Part shown: piece after piece, positions 21,001-32,289 of the stretch
Numbering within the stretch: the stretch's first letter is position 1
Layout of the letters: each line of letters begins with the position of its first letter
Source: Symsagittifera roscoffensis
Lineage: Eukaryota > Xenacoelomorpha > Acoela > Convolutidae
Assembly: GCF_963678635.1 (NCBI RefSeq)
Contig: NC_087071.1
Coordinates: 22,537,194-22,601,193, forward strand
Reading direction: 5' to 3'
DNA length: 64,000 nucleotides
Notes under the pieces: model-generated
Database searches by the model: none
Seen by the model: only the letters and a program-made list of their open reading frames with translations
Told to the model about the DNA's origin: nothing
Program-made: the position numbers and the translations under genes

Positions 21001-23918
21001 GAAGATCTAAGAGAGCGTCTTTGTTTCGGAGTCCACTTACAATTCACAAAATGCACTGTGTGGCCTCGTAATTAAAGGTTTTGCAATGAGTCGCGTTTGT
21101 TCTTTTTGCGATCAAGATATAAATTTTTGAACTTTCAGCTTTTTTTAAAGCCCTGGTTGACTTTAATAGACCAAAAACGCTAGTCATGCAATTGCTTAAA
21201 ATATTAAACAGAGTTGATTATAAGCACATTGAGACAAACTTTCAACTAAGAGGTTCACGGGCCGATATCTGCGACTTATATTGCGACCGAATGAGTGCCG
21301 AAATGGACTTTCTGCGACCAAAACACCAAACTCCTGCAAGAAATTTGAATCGCACAAAATTGCGACATAGGTTGCGCAAATTCAGAGTTTGGTTGAAAAT
21401 GGGTCGCGTGAAGTAGCAATATGGGTCGCGCAAAATTGCAACATGGGTCAGTCAAAGTCGCAACATGGGTCGCGCAAAGCCACAATATGGGTTGCACAAA
21501 ATCACAAAGCGGTCGCACAACTTCGAATATGAGTCGCTCATTATGTAAAATTTTGATTTTTCAGCTTTTTTTATTAAGCCCGGGTTGACTTTTATAGACC
21601 AAAAACGCTAATCATGCAATTGATTAAAATAAGTCTTTTAAATAATACTACCCATACAAAGTTTTTTTTTCAGTGTATTTTACTAAACAAAATAGAGAAC
21701 ATTCTGTCAAAAAAATGCTCATCATACGAATTCCATATATGGAAATTGTATGACTAGCAATTTTTTGATGGCGACAACAAAAGTTTGTTCAAGTAATTTT
21801 GCAATTGCCCTAAAAGTTTTGTTTGTTTTTTTTTACCGGAAAACAAATTTTTTACTCAAATAAACCATTTCCAAAAAATACTTTTGCATTTAAAGTTTAT
21901 TTTTTTTGTTTGCATAATTTTGATTAAAAAAATAGATTTCCATTTCTCCGTATAACTTCTTTCAAAAAGGCTCAATGTTTTTATTTTTTCTGTATAGTAT
22001 GTTTATGTATGCCTTGATCATTGTCTGATTAATCAAAACTCAAATTTTAACGTCAATGTTCTGTAAAAAAAAAGATTTGCCAAAATCTAAAAGTTTGATT
22101 CTTTCAGTATATGATTTGTGTTGGACAACTCTTAGACAATTCAGGTAGTTTCCAATGCACAAAGTATGCAAGAAGGTCAAATTTTTGGTGGCTCTAGTCT
22201 TGAGCAAACCATGGTTTCTGTCACATGTGTTCGCTTACGACAACATCCTACAAATTTTTTGGTTTATGGAAAAAAGCGAGTCATACAATTTCCATGTTCA
22301 AAAATCACTAATCATAGACAATTCATATTACATTTTTCTGTACTTATGGAATTGCATGAAAAATGGGGGATTAGCTCTTTTCCATATCTGAAAATTGTAT
22401 GACTAGCATTTTTGGTGAGCTCGGGAACATTGGGTTCATTCAGCACATTTTTGAATAGTGGTTTCATTCAGCCCCAAACTGCTTCTCGGAAAAATTTTGT
22501 GTCCAACGCAGTCGAAATCATTTTCCTCGATTCAAATTCTTCTCTGCCGGGAAAACTTCTCCGTCGAACTCAACCAAAATGTGTTTGTTCGGTCAAACTT
22601 AATAGAATTATAGACACCTGGGGTCGGGTTGGTCGAAACGTGTCGAACATGGGTCGAGTCGGTCGAAGCATCAATTGCAAACCTCGTCCCGTGTCGAACA
22701 ACAATGGCTACTACTAAATACCGTTCAGAGAGTCTTAGCTTTAACTATTTAGAATTGGCTAGCGCATCCTAATGTAGCGCATCACAGCGTGTAAAAATGC
22801 AGATTCTCAATACTACTTACAAGAGATATACATTTCTACTTCAAAGTTGTCAAAAACTCTGCAGCATCTAGTGCTTTGAGCTTAATTGATCAAATATTTC
22901 TTGGCTGCCTTCAGCAATAACTGAAACTTATCAACATCTCTAGCTGCCTAATAGAAATATTTTATGATAAGTTTTATATCTTGTTACCAAAACTGAAGGA
23001 GGACACGACGGGAGACTGTTCTTGCCAGGGCTTGGTTCGAGCAGACGAACGTCACTCACCTCGGGGGCAGTTTCCATGTGTACTAAAACAAATGATATTA
23101 ACTTGAAATGAATCAATCTGATACAAAAAGGGCCTACTGTTAAGCAAGTAGCGCAAAACTTTCCGATCAAGGTCAAGAATAGAAAATTATTTTAAAACCT
23201 GCTTCTTTTTGTGTAGAGGGAGTATACGTCCTCAAATCCTAAAAAAAACAGTTTGGCGATTGCTACGTTCAAAATTTGAATATTTACTTTGAAGATTTTG
23301 GGAAATTTGATATAATCGATTGTAATGGGCTAACTTGTAATCGATTTTTAATTCCATATATTCATTTTTTTAGAATTTCATGGATACAGACCATGAAAAT
23401 GCAATTTAACCAATTAGTTTTCATGGAACCTTAAATATTAAATATTGCCTTATCATCTTCGTTCATTTCGAACAATTCGTCTCTGTATTGAGAAAAATTT
23501 TCTATATCTATCCATTTTTCAAATAAATAATTCGGTATTCAAACTGATGATGAACTGAATTTTTTCTACAGATCATGAAAAGCTAACAGACCTGCTTCTT
23601 TTTATAATATCGCAATCCATTATTTCACTTTTTGATTCACTTTTTTAGGAAAATAAGCCTCAATTAGCCATTTTCGTTGTATTTTTGCATAAATTGTGAT
23701 TTTTCCGTTTCTATCTTTAAATTAATGTTTACCCTCCAAAACAACATTGCGGCGCTAAATCTAGCCATTAAAATTGAATCTAAATATTGAAAACAACCCT
23801 GAATACCTTGTGCTGGTGGAGCATTTTCATGATCATGGGAGTTAGAGTTTGATTCGTTTGACAAGCTGGAGTAGTGAAGTGAATCGCCTTCTTGCATTGT
23901 CATTACTCTTCTTCAGGT
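18065..23918 (-). CDS. Three-exon acidic coiled-coil protein, 289 aa
   Basis: Gene model on the minus strand: exon 1 23,918-23,807 (ATG at 23,903), exon 2 23,082-23,060 (23 nt), exon 3 18,814-18,065 (stop TAA). Donors are AAG|GTATTC and GAG|GTGAGT; acceptors are tttgttttag and ttctattttag. Phases agree (1, then 0). A strong acceptor (ctttttcag) lies 15 nt before the ATG and an in-frame TGA lies between, so an upstream non-coding exon or a trans-splice site is likely. The protein has a Ser/Asn/His-rich start, heptad-like segments (EAEKTTKQITELQSSNIEHL and QDALKKAESRIVDLETENKN) and a Lys-rich tail. No domain recognised; function unknown. Exon 3 alone is a 244-codon frame from an internal ATG at 18,799. 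Confidence 0.72.
19044..19437. mobile_element. hAT-like MITE with 8-bp target duplication
   Basis: Flanked by atcaatat at 19,036-19,043 and 19,438-19,445. It begins cagtggcggatc and ends aaatccgtgcatg, a degenerate form of a CAG(GG)GCGGATC terminal inverted repeat. It contains 12 G near the left end and a C run near the right end, and shares internal sequence (tatatattgg and ggggtcgaaac) with 19,478-19,852 and 34,544-34,905. Non-coding. Lies in intron 2 of the coiled-coil gene. Confidence 0.75.
19478..19852. mobile_element. hAT-like MITE, second copy, with 8-bp target duplication
   Basis: A 375-bp unit flanked by tatcaata at 19,470-19,477 and 19,853-19,860. It starts caggggcatatctag and ends taatccgccctg, so the ends are imperfect inverted repeats of the CAGGG type usual in hAT elements. 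It contains ttagtatatattggcgccga and gggtcggcagggggtcgaaa, shared with the other copies. It inserted within about 40 bp of the first copy, in similar tcaata-rich sequence. Confidence 0.8.
19965..19981. repeat. Second copy of the covarying hairpin
   Basis: tcagagcgaagctctga, the partner of 2,470-2,486, with a compensatory stem change and the shared downstream gactgcctt. Confidence 0.6.
20883..20955. repeat. Two adjacent hairpins
   Basis: First, caaactgtgca (20,883-20,893) pairs perfectly with tgcacagtttg (20,903-20,913). Directly after, tgtgtaaag (20,915-20,923) pairs with ctttacaca (20,947-20,955), and inside it gtctctg pairs with cagagac around gaattc. Related sequence (cagtttggcctcgtaatgattg type) recurs near 30,190, 32,520 and 39,910, so this may be one end of a dispersed element. 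Confidence 0.65.
21275..21540. repeat. Diverged tandem array (gggtcgcgcaaa units)
   Basis: Units of about 23 bp of the form gggtcgcgcaaa(g/a)tcgcaacat repeat with many changes; the clearest part is 21,400-21,540. Earlier units (gcgaccgaatg, gcgaccaaaac) look older. The array lies in intron 2 of the coiled-coil gene. Confidence 0.6.
21578..22240. repeat. Dispersed repeat R3, copy 2
   Basis: Starts cccgggttgacttttatagacc and follows copy 1 through the catatatgg palindrome (about 21,716-21,765), ttttttgatggcgac, tatgccttgatca and tttccaatgca, ending tgtgttcgcttacgac. A short head-only copy lies at 21,150-21,190. Confidence 0.65.
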
Positions 23919-26900
23919 CTGAAAAAGTCTTTTTTGAATTATCTAACAAAAATCAGTGTCAAAAAAATTACATCACAGAACATCTAACTTCTGTTAAGGT
24001 TTTATTTCTTCTGCTGTTTAATCCTGAACACAACAGATCAAGTTGAAACTTTTCAGATTCAAATAGAAGAATAAAGATAGTGTTTAATTGTTTAAAAGGG
24101 GATCAAAATCAATTTAAAAATTCTATAATTTGAAAATTAACTATTCTGAATAGTTTGATCAAACAATTCACTTACATTCTCTTGGTGCTTATTGATATAG
24201 ATAATGGCCAAACATAATCTGAAAAAAATTCTACTTTGTTAGAAATTAGATTTCATTTTATCGCACACATTCTGTTTAGTTTGTTTTTCAATTTCATATT
24301 TGTTAAGCTGGCTCGAGAAAAAAATGAATGGTTCGTTTGAGTTTGTTGTATATCTATTTTTAGCTTGTAAACCACTTAATCGAGCTTATTATCTCTGTCG
24401 CCATTATGTTCACATTTACTACACACTTTTTCATGTTTTTCTTGCAAAAAAAATGTTGCAGCCGGTTATTAGATCTGGCGCATTTGCGTAAAAATTAATA
24501 CGCTGCAAAATTGATTTGTTTTCATTAGTTGATTTCAATCAGCATACAATTTAACGTTACTTAAGTGAAATTATCTTTTTGACAGTAAGTTGATCTAAAT
24601 CATGGAAAAGCCCCGTTAAACCCAAAAAAAGTTTCAAATGATTTTCAAAAGTTCTAATTTTTCTCTGAAAAGATGCTTATCGTACAATTTCATATATGAA
24701 AGTTATTATATATGCATTTTTTCGAATAAAACTAAAATCATGTTTTTGATAGTTAAATCGGTCTTTGTCATTGAAAACCTTTCATTAACCTCATTTGTAA
24801 TTAGCGATACATGCTTTTATAGAGATTTTTGAAAAAAAATTATAACAAAGTGGCTTTTCATACAGATTTATGCATGAAAATTGTATGATAAGCGTTTTTT
24901 CATCTAAAGTCTTTTTATTATTTTTTACATGACCAGAAAGCTTCAAATGAGCCAAATAGAAATAAAATGCGTATTAAAAATCTTTAAAACAGTTTTTAAA
25001 TTTCGTATGAAAATTGTATGATAAGAGTTTTCCTTCTATTTCCTTCGTGTTTATGTCTAAAAGGTTTCAGCTGTGTGTGAGCGCAGCAAACATTTTCAGC
25101 TAAAGACATTTATTGAGCAATTGATAGTGTCTTGCCAGATCTCATTTGGTAGCCATACCAATCATGAGATATTTCCATCGGAGTTTGTATGATCTTACAG
25201 AACGAGCAGCGCAATGCTCAGATAACAACCCCTTAGGTCCATATTTTGTCTATATATTTATATATCTATATGAAAACTTAATCAAACAATCTAGTACTAA
25301 ATGAAAACAGCCTTAATAATTTAATTTATTTTTCATCAAAACATGCTTGAAAGAAGTAAAAATTTCGCTGTTTTGATCGACATGCTTTTTCAGAAAGAAA
25401 ACTTTCAAAAAGATTACAATCATTAACCTATTAAAAGGGCCAGGGCTATACAAAATGAGCTGCAAAAAGTTATTTCAGTGCTCAATCGAAGAATCTTGGC
25501 GGTTTAGATTGAATTCCAGGGCGATTGAGCAAAACAGCAAATGAACTTCTTTTTCAAAATTGGTAGATGTGAAAAAGTTATCGAAGAACGGCAAAAAAGT
25601 TTTGTTTGTCACCTGATGGGGCAGAAGACAAAAAAGAGTGCAGCTGCTGGAACTGAATATGATAAACATAAAGTTATCACCTTTTAATGCTGCTCAATTT
25701 CATCACTTTTCCAACGACAATCATTATAGCACATATTGTTAAGGCATATGTCTTTTACAACAGCAAATCTAACATAGATATGACGTTATCACTGCCAATT
25801 CTGCATCATCATAAGATCAAATAGTAATCACACTTCACATGGTGAGAAGGTATAACTGATTGACTAAATTTTTGCTGAACTTTTTTGAAGGTTTGAGACT
25901 CATTTTGATTATAAAACCAGCCAACTTTAGTCCATTTAATTCCAATCCAACTTTTCTTCGCTAAAAATCACAGATCATTAAGAAATTTTAAACCATATTT
26001 CCGTTTCTCGATGAGACGCTATCGTGTTTTTGATTTATGTGGGTTTGCAGTTTTCTCTCATTGCCGTAAAGACAAAATTAATCGGAAGAGTAAATTCTTA
26101 GCGATACGTGTTGTCAGCTAATCTGGATTGCTCTTTTTAGAATTTTGAAGATGGTTGTTGTGTCTCGATTGACATTTGACATATCGAGGGTACTCCAAAT
26201 ATCCACAAAAGGACACTTCTTATAAATTTAAAAATTCAAAAAAAAATAAAATAGGGTACTATATCTTTTTTGCTCCTAATTATAAATTCAATCATTTATT
26301 ACAGGAGTTTGCCCACAAACAAAGCACCCGTTTGAAATTGTGAAAAACCTCAAACAAAAGCGAATATAACTCTGCAAACAAGGAAAATGAAGACTCCTTG
26401 TAATGGGGTAGCGCCATGATTGTCTCTCTACTGCTCTTTAATTAGTTTCTGATAGTTTTTGCTTAACAATTTGATTAACCGGGATTTTTTGAACTTAAGA
26501 ACTTAAGTAAACTTCAAGCTCAATTTTACTTTCAACTTCCCCAAAAAGTCATTACCGAAAAATTAGTGTTATAACTTGGGTCGAAGTTGGAACCAATATA
26601 TATTCAATTAGCTTGCCTCAAATCATTTTGACACAATTTTGAGCGCGGGACAATTCACATCGCTGAATTAACTCAGCACTAAATTTTCCTTGTCATCGAT
26701 CAGCTCTCAAAAACGCTCAAACAATTGTCAAATTCCTGGAAACTATCAAAAAAATAGCCCGTAAAAACACCTAGGAAATGATATGGCTCTTATATCTTAA
26801 TTAGGGTCAACAAAATTAGCTCGAAGCTATCATTACAATTGCTCAATTTTGTCTGAAGAAAAAAAGTTATCCATATTTTACTAGACGATGTATTTCATTC

Positions 26901-27204
26901 CTATTTTTAAAAGTCGGAACCAAAAAAAACTAACGACAGTACGTCATCAATAAATACGAAGTAAATCATGATATACGAATAAAGTATTCGTTTTGTTCTT
27001 GATCTAAAATTAAAAAGGAAATAAAATTCACTTTGACCAAAGAAATAAAAGAATGAGCGAACAAAAATTTCTCAAAATTTGGTTCGTAGACCAAGAAGAA
27101 ATCATAAAAAACATCTGCTTTCATCAATTTTTTAAATAAATGAGCTTCAGATTTTCGTTGGTATCTAAAACAAACCACCACGAAGCTTTGGATCATTATA
27201 TACG
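23919..27204. other. Gene-free AT-rich stretch
   Basis: No convincing exon found. Decayed copies of the R3 palindrome motif occur near 24,670-24,720, 24,860-24,895 and 25,005-25,025. If the coiled-coil gene has a 5' untranslated exon or promoter it should be here. ttcatt and tata-rich runs are common and not diagnostic. Confidence 0.4.
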
Positions 27205-28143
27205 ATGGACACAAGGATTTGCACAGTTATTATGATAGCTATTGTTTGCCACCAAAAGTTTGTTTCATGCCAGGATAACCTCTCAAAATTGGCTCAAAAA
27301 CATTACGAGAAATGTGACTGTCTGATAAAAACAGCAGAAGCTTTCGAATCAGCATTTGAAATAGTTCTAGCAGACTGTTGGGCTAACTGTTTCAGGAGAA
27401 GCTCTTGTTTTGCGTTCGAATACTGCGACGAAAGTAAATCATGCAGATTGTACGACGCTATGAGTATCGGCTACAACGCACAATCGGTTATAAGTAGTGC
27501 TTGCGAAAGACATCCAGACTTTGGGTATTCTGAGTTCTACATTATAAAACGAGTGGAGACAGGTGAAACTTTTGACTGCGAGGATATCAAGTGGAAAAAC
27601 CAGTCTGCCGAAGACGGCTATTTTGACATCAAAATACGAGGAGTTATCGTTGAGGTGTTTTGTGTGATGACTGATACACCCGTGAAAACATACGTTGATG
27701 TCGGAGGAAAATCAGTTTGGGGAGGATCAATTACCTATAGCTTTCTACCAATTGATGAGGTTATTAGAACCTGGACAAGAGTTCAAATTCAAGTTACGTC
27801 ATGCTTGACCTTGATCATTTGTGATGACTTGACCTTCAGCGAGATCAACCGTAACGACTACTATTCTCAGAGCCTAGAGCTGTATTTCGGATACGGCTCA
27901 AACTGCGCGTATGGTACAGCTGAATCTAGAATTGATCTTTCGACGAGCCCATTTTTCATTTCGAGCGGAATCGACTTCAACCTTCATGGCTCTCATTTGA
28001 CAGTTTTCTCCAAAGTTTTCGAAGATGGCCGTCAAGTATTTCACATAACTGGCTCGGGTTTTTGCGCAGGGACTATCATTTATAATATCAGAGGGGTTAC
28101 TACAATTCCATACAAAATACCATTACTGCTAAATCAACTATGA
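27205..28143 (+). CDS. Secreted PAN/apple plus GON domain protein, 312 aa
   Basis: A single-exon open frame with a start ATG after a cattatatacg context. Residues 1-22 form a signal peptide (MDTRICTVIMIAIVCH...). Residues about 38-116 match a PAN/apple fold: paired cysteines, then CWANCFRRSSCFAFEYC and CRLYD. Residues about 122-300 match the GON domain known from the C-terminus of ADAMTS9/20 and GON-1: FDCEDI, EDGYFDIKIRG, VFCVMTD, an RVQIQVTSCLTLIICDDLTFS core, FGYGSNC and a late GSGFCAG. A GON domain without a protease, joined to PAN, suggests an extracellular adhesion or matrix role; this is inference. No intron signals interrupt it. Its base composition is more balanced than the flanks. 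Confidence 0.85.
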   Translation: MDTRICTVIMIAIVCHQKFVSCQDNLSKLAQKHYEKCDCLIKTAEAFESAFEIVLADCWANCFRRSSCFAFEYCDESKSCRLYDAMSIGYNAQSVISSACERHPDFGYSEFYIIKRVETGETFDCEDIKWKNQSAEDGYFDIKIRGVIVEVFCVMTDTPVKTYVDVGGKSVWGGSITYSFLPIDEVIRTWTRVQIQVTSCLTLIICDDLTFSEINRNDYYSQSLELYFGYGSNCAYGTAESRIDLSTSPFFISSGIDFNLHGSHLTVFSKVFEDGRQVFHITGSGFCAGTIIYNIRGVTTIPYKIPLLLNQL

Positions 28144-28440
28144 TCCAACGAACAATAGCAGAAAAAATGAAGCGGAGGTTACTCAAACCTCATTTGATTT
28201 TGAAATTGCACTCAGAGCAAAAATACTTCTATTATCCCAAGTAATTGTTTTGATTTATTGATTTTATCTGCTTATCTGAACTAAAACTCTAAAAAATGGA
28301 CTGAACTTCATTCAACACAATATGATTAAAATATGTCGATTGCTGATAAACAATAAGAGTTCTAAATGATAATGTTTCATTAAAAATCATTTATTTTTGT
28401 GGAGGTTGAAAAAAGTTTACCAATGAACGTTATTAGTACA
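28144..28440. other. 3' flank of the PAN-GON gene
   Basis: No reading frame of note. No exact AATAAA is seen soon after the stop; gattaaaat near 28,325 is a weak alternative polyadenylation hexamer context. Confidence 0.35.
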
Positions 28441-29233
28441 ACCCAGGTCCAGTCATGTTGAAAATCTTGCCAAGATCTTGAAGATTCTTGATGATTTATC
28501 AAAGATAGCAAGGAAAGTTAAAACTAAGTTCAGCGTTTTCCAAGGTACCTAAGCGTCCAAACTACATGAATACGACCTCAAAATCATACACGATCGCTCC
28601 GGCAGCTCAACAGAGGAGTTTGATTTTTCGTGCAATCTTGAAACGATCTTCAGATTCTTTAAGATCTTTAAAGATTCTTCAACATCTTTAAAGATATCAA
28701 AGAGAAGTTCCTTATTTTTTCGAGAAAAAAAATCATATCAAAATAATGAGCAAACACTTAGTCAAGCTTCTCCAAAACTACATTATAAAACCAAAACAAG
28801 GTAAATTTCAGTTTTTGGTCACTGGTTTTGTTTTCTTTGCTTTCATTTTTTATTTTCATTTGAATTTTTTTATAATCATAATTAGTCTAATTTTTAATTG
28901 TTTTACAATTGAGCTTCATTATCGATAGTTTTTAAATTTGTTTTCAGGAGATTTTAGATTATTCTTCAAAAGGAAGGCAAACATTTTTGTTAAAATCTTG
29001 GAAAATCCTGAATTTAAAATCGCTCATCTGCCTTGCAAATCGTCAAAAATCTTTTTAAAAAAATCTTTGCTATCATTGTTTTTTTTTTTCAAGATTCTTT
29101 GAGCTTTCTTGAAGAATCTTTGATATTTTCAAAAATTTTTGGCAAGAACTTGCCAATACAGCAAGAGTTTCTTTAAGATTTAATCAAGAATCTTCAAGGT
29201 TTTTCAAAAATAACAAAGATTGATGGACTTGGG
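28441..29233. mobile_element. Long inverted-repeat (foldback or MITE-like) unit
   Basis: The left end, cccaggtccagtcatgttg followed by cttgaagattcttgatga, is matched in inverse orientation by the right end, where atcaagaatcttcaag is followed by gattgatggacttggg. The interior is rich in aagattctt and aagatcttt words in both orientations. No transposase-like frame was found and no clear target duplication could be fixed, so the superfamily is undetermined. Confidence 0.55.
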
Positions 29234-29306
29234 AACAAATAAAAACAAAATTTCAACTAATTTCTAATAAACAAGTACCTTTGCTCCTCATTTTTTCTCT
29301 TCGCAG

Positions 29307-29813
29307 AACCAAGGACGCAGAGCCTGAGTAAGATGTCATTTTTGTGCAGTTTTCATACGAAACGAACCTTCATAGTTTTCACAACAAATACAAATGCCGA
29401 ACCTGATAATTCAATTATTTTGGCTGCTTAATTAACTTTTAGACCTCAAAAAATTTTTAAAACTGTTTTCAATTGTATTTGTCGCGTTTATTCTTTTTGA
29501 CAATCGCAAACAGCAAATTTAAGAACAGATCTTCAAATCTTAGTTTACAAGCGATGGTTCCCTGGAACGAAAAAAAAATAAGTGCATACTAATGAAGATT
29601 AATCTAGCTATTAAAACTGAGCACAATATACTCTAGAACATATGAGTGTCAATTGAACTGATTTTTTTTCCGAATTTTTTAGAGAACCTTACCCTCGTAA
29701 AGCAATTTTTGCTTCACGATGAAGCGACTGCGCCTGTCATTGGTTGTATTCAGTTGGCAATCCTTATTGCAACTCTCTGTGGGCTAGTTGTCATAAAACA
29801 TATGAAAGAGTAG
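29307..29813 (+). CDS. Candidate last two exons of a type I membrane protein (partial)
   Basis: A 21-nt candidate microexon (29,307-29,327) has a strong acceptor (ttttttctcttcgcag) and a GTAAGA donor. A candidate terminal exon begins at about 29,683 after ccgaattttttag and ends with a stop at 29,811-29,813. In one frame it reads a short ectodomain (LTLVKQFLLHDEATAP), a hydrophobic segment of about 20 residues (VIGCIQLAILIATLCGLVVI) and a tiny basic tail (KHMKE). Joining the two is in frame if the acceptor AG at 29,681-29,682 is used. Earlier exons were not found. This could be chance; it is offered because splice sites and a membrane segment coincide. Confidence 0.35.
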
Positions 29814-29959
29814 ATGACAAAGAATAGACTGGAACATAGTTAATTGTCCTGCTACTGTTCAAAAAGTTTCCTATAGACTGCCTAATATCATTTTATTTAT
29901 CATTAAGTATAAAATTAACATAGATTTTGCAATGCCATATCTTCGCTGTTTTGGATTCC

Positions 29960-30480
29960 ACCGAAAAAGAGCTAGTACACTGCATTGTTGAAAAGTGCTC
30001 CAAAAACAGGCAACTTTGCGGATTCCGCAACAAAACTAACGTGACGACAAAAGCCACCTTACAAGTATGTGTACGCTGAATCCATGGAAAATTGGTAAGT
30101 GAATTTACTTACATTTTGGAACATCTTTAAAGGCTTGTGTCTGGAATCGAGGAACATACAGACACAAAGTTGTGTGCCCTTCCAGTGCACAGTTTGACCT
30201 CCTAATGATTGCTTTCAGTTTAAAAACTTATAGCTGATATTACATATTTTATTACCATAAATGATCACAAAGCAATTATTTTAAAAAGGTTTTTTACTTG
30301 CAAAAAAAATGATTATGCGCAATAGGCTGTGTTTTGTCAGCAATCCTTCAGTTTTAGTTCCAAAATATCAGGCTTAAATTTTCTTTCATTGTGTTGTTTA
30401 AAAAACTTTTGCTTATCATTGTGTCTCAAAAAAGGTATATTAGAAAACTTCGAGTTTTTTTAACTTAGCAAGCAACTCAA
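29960..30480. repeat. Dispersed repeat R4, copy 1
   Basis: Matches 32,290-32,800 with scattered changes: ccgcaacaaaactaa, aggaacatacagacacaaag, ccagtgcacagtttg, gctgatattacatattt and ctgtgtttt.tcagcaatc occur in the same order. Parts of the same family are seen near 20,885 and 39,885. Confidence 0.65.
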
Positions 30481-31906
30481 CACAAGCAAATGACAAGATG
30501 TCAAATACTTTTTTAAATAAGGCTCGTCCATTTTTAACAATCTTTTGAGCTGAGTGAAGTTTGAATAAGAAAGCAGCAGATATCCTTAGCTCTTTGCGCC
30601 CAAAAACTCAAAGTTTTTTGTGGCTGACTAAAAGGTTTGGGCGTCAAGGGCTCATCTATAATGGGTTTTAAAGGTTTGGCTAAAAAATGATTAGAACAAA
30701 GTTCTCAAATTTTTATCATATCTAATTTTTAATAGTTCGCAACCAGAGTTCAAATTTCAACTCTGTTAACTTTTTTTTTCAATAAGAAAGCAAAAAATAG
30801 AGATGAAATAATCTGCAAGAAAACAGTAACTTGGTTTTTCTAGTTTAAAGCAAAATTTTTTTTTAAATGCACTCTTTCTGATACAGTCAAAAACAAAATT
30901 TGTCAATAAGAATGAAGCATTTTGAAAATTCCCATTAGCTAAGACTGACAGGGTTTAATTATCGGCAAAAGTCGTCGATGAAAAATTGCTATTCACACAT
31001 TTTCATCGATGAGTGTGTGTGATTACAAGAATCATTGCTCAATTTTTGGTGACCATCGAAAGCTTCTCTAAAACTTTATTCAGCAATAAATTAGCGCTGA
31101 AAGAAAACAAAATACACTCCGCAAATAAGGTTATATTTTGCTAAACTAGCAAAAAAAACTACCTTACCGTTGAATTTTATCATAAACTGGAAAAAAATAG
31201 TCTTTTTAAACTTTCGGTAAAACAAACAGCGATATTTTGAAGCCTCGATTAATTATTAATTTAGGCTACTTTCTGTTATAATGTTTTTTTATCAAAACCA
31301 ATCTAACTTGAGAACATTTTTCAGCTCAGTTAATTACACGCGTTCGGATTTAAATACTAAAATATTATGGATTCTCTCTCATATTAGATATCAAAGTCAG
31401 AAGATTAAATCTGACCTAATGCAAGGCAACAGGGGCGGATCTTAGATTATCTCGAGGGACAGTGCAGACTTTCAAAAAGTTTGGAGCCTTTTCTTTCAAA
31501 ATTATGACCAAAAATTTGCAGTAAAAAGTAAAAAAAAAAATGAAACTCTACGAAAAAGTAATAATCGCGACACTAAAAACGACTGTAATGCATTTTTGCA
31601 AGTGTTTCATTCTGTGTATATCGTTTTATAATCAATACCAAAACTAGTTAAATTTCGTTTTTTGTTATCAAAATTCATGTATACCTTATACAGATTGTAC
31701 ACATATCATAAAACGATTATCTACAATTTATATACCGACCATATGCGGATTAGATAAAGATTATATAAAAATTTTAAACAGCAAAATCACCTATCAAATA
31801 AAAACTATCTACTGAATTTTCTCAGCATACTCGCCCATCCCAGAAACTGAGTAAATTGATATAAAACTATATTGTTAACTTTTCAATTAATTATGTGCTG
31901 TCGTTT
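30481..31906. other. No gene recognised
   Basis: AT-rich sequence. caacaggggcggatcttag at about 31,426-31,444 resembles the left end of the hAT-like MITE family but no matching right end is evident. Confidence 0.4.
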
Positions 31907-31980
31907 GATCGGCTAGCTTAGTCGGTAGGGCATAGGGTTTTTAACCTTTAAATTTTCAAGATTCGAATCACTGGTAATTT
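31907..31980 (+). tRNA. tRNA-Lys(UUU)-like pseudogene or SINE head
   Basis: Contains an A-box-like tagcttagtcgg (31,914-31,925), an anticodon-arm-like ggtttttaacc with UUU in the anticodon position, and a B-box-like gattcgaatcac. The order and spacing match tRNA-Lys(UUU). The acceptor ends (gatcggc and ggtaatt) do not pair and the T stem is weak, so it is not a functional tRNA. A tRNA-derived SINE is possible, but no second copy is in the window. Confidence 0.5.
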
Positions 31981-32289
31981 ACCACTGAATCTAATTGGTT
32001 GAATAGTTAGCGAGTTAGCCCATTTTGGGTAAAATACTTTTTGGCGATCGCTGTTTTTTAAATTTTGCATTCTTGATTGTCAATGCCCTATAACCAGGCT
32101 ATCCGTTAAATTGATTTGGTCGAAAACAGTCAGCTCACAGTAGTTGACTTTCTTAGTGGTTTGTTGAATCTTTTAAGCTGTAGAACGAAAAATAGCCTGC
32201 AAACCTGCACAGAGCGCCGATGGCTTTTAATTGATTAAAAAAGATTGTTCACATGGGCAGAAGACTGAGACAGAAATTTATGATGAAAA

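Noticed and set aside
22412-22717. 101-codon plus-strand frame with repeated GRVGR motifs
   Set aside because: The motif comes from a short local DNA repeat (gggtcgggttggtcg), it lies in the intron of the minus-strand gene, and no splice or protein features support it.
26966-27214. 82-codon minus-strand frame overlapping the PAN-GON start
   Set aside because: Composition is typical of random AT-rich sequence and it conflicts with the well-supported plus-strand gene.
31907-31980. Functional tRNA-Lys gene
   Set aside because: The promoter boxes are present but the acceptor stem does not pair and the T stem is poor.
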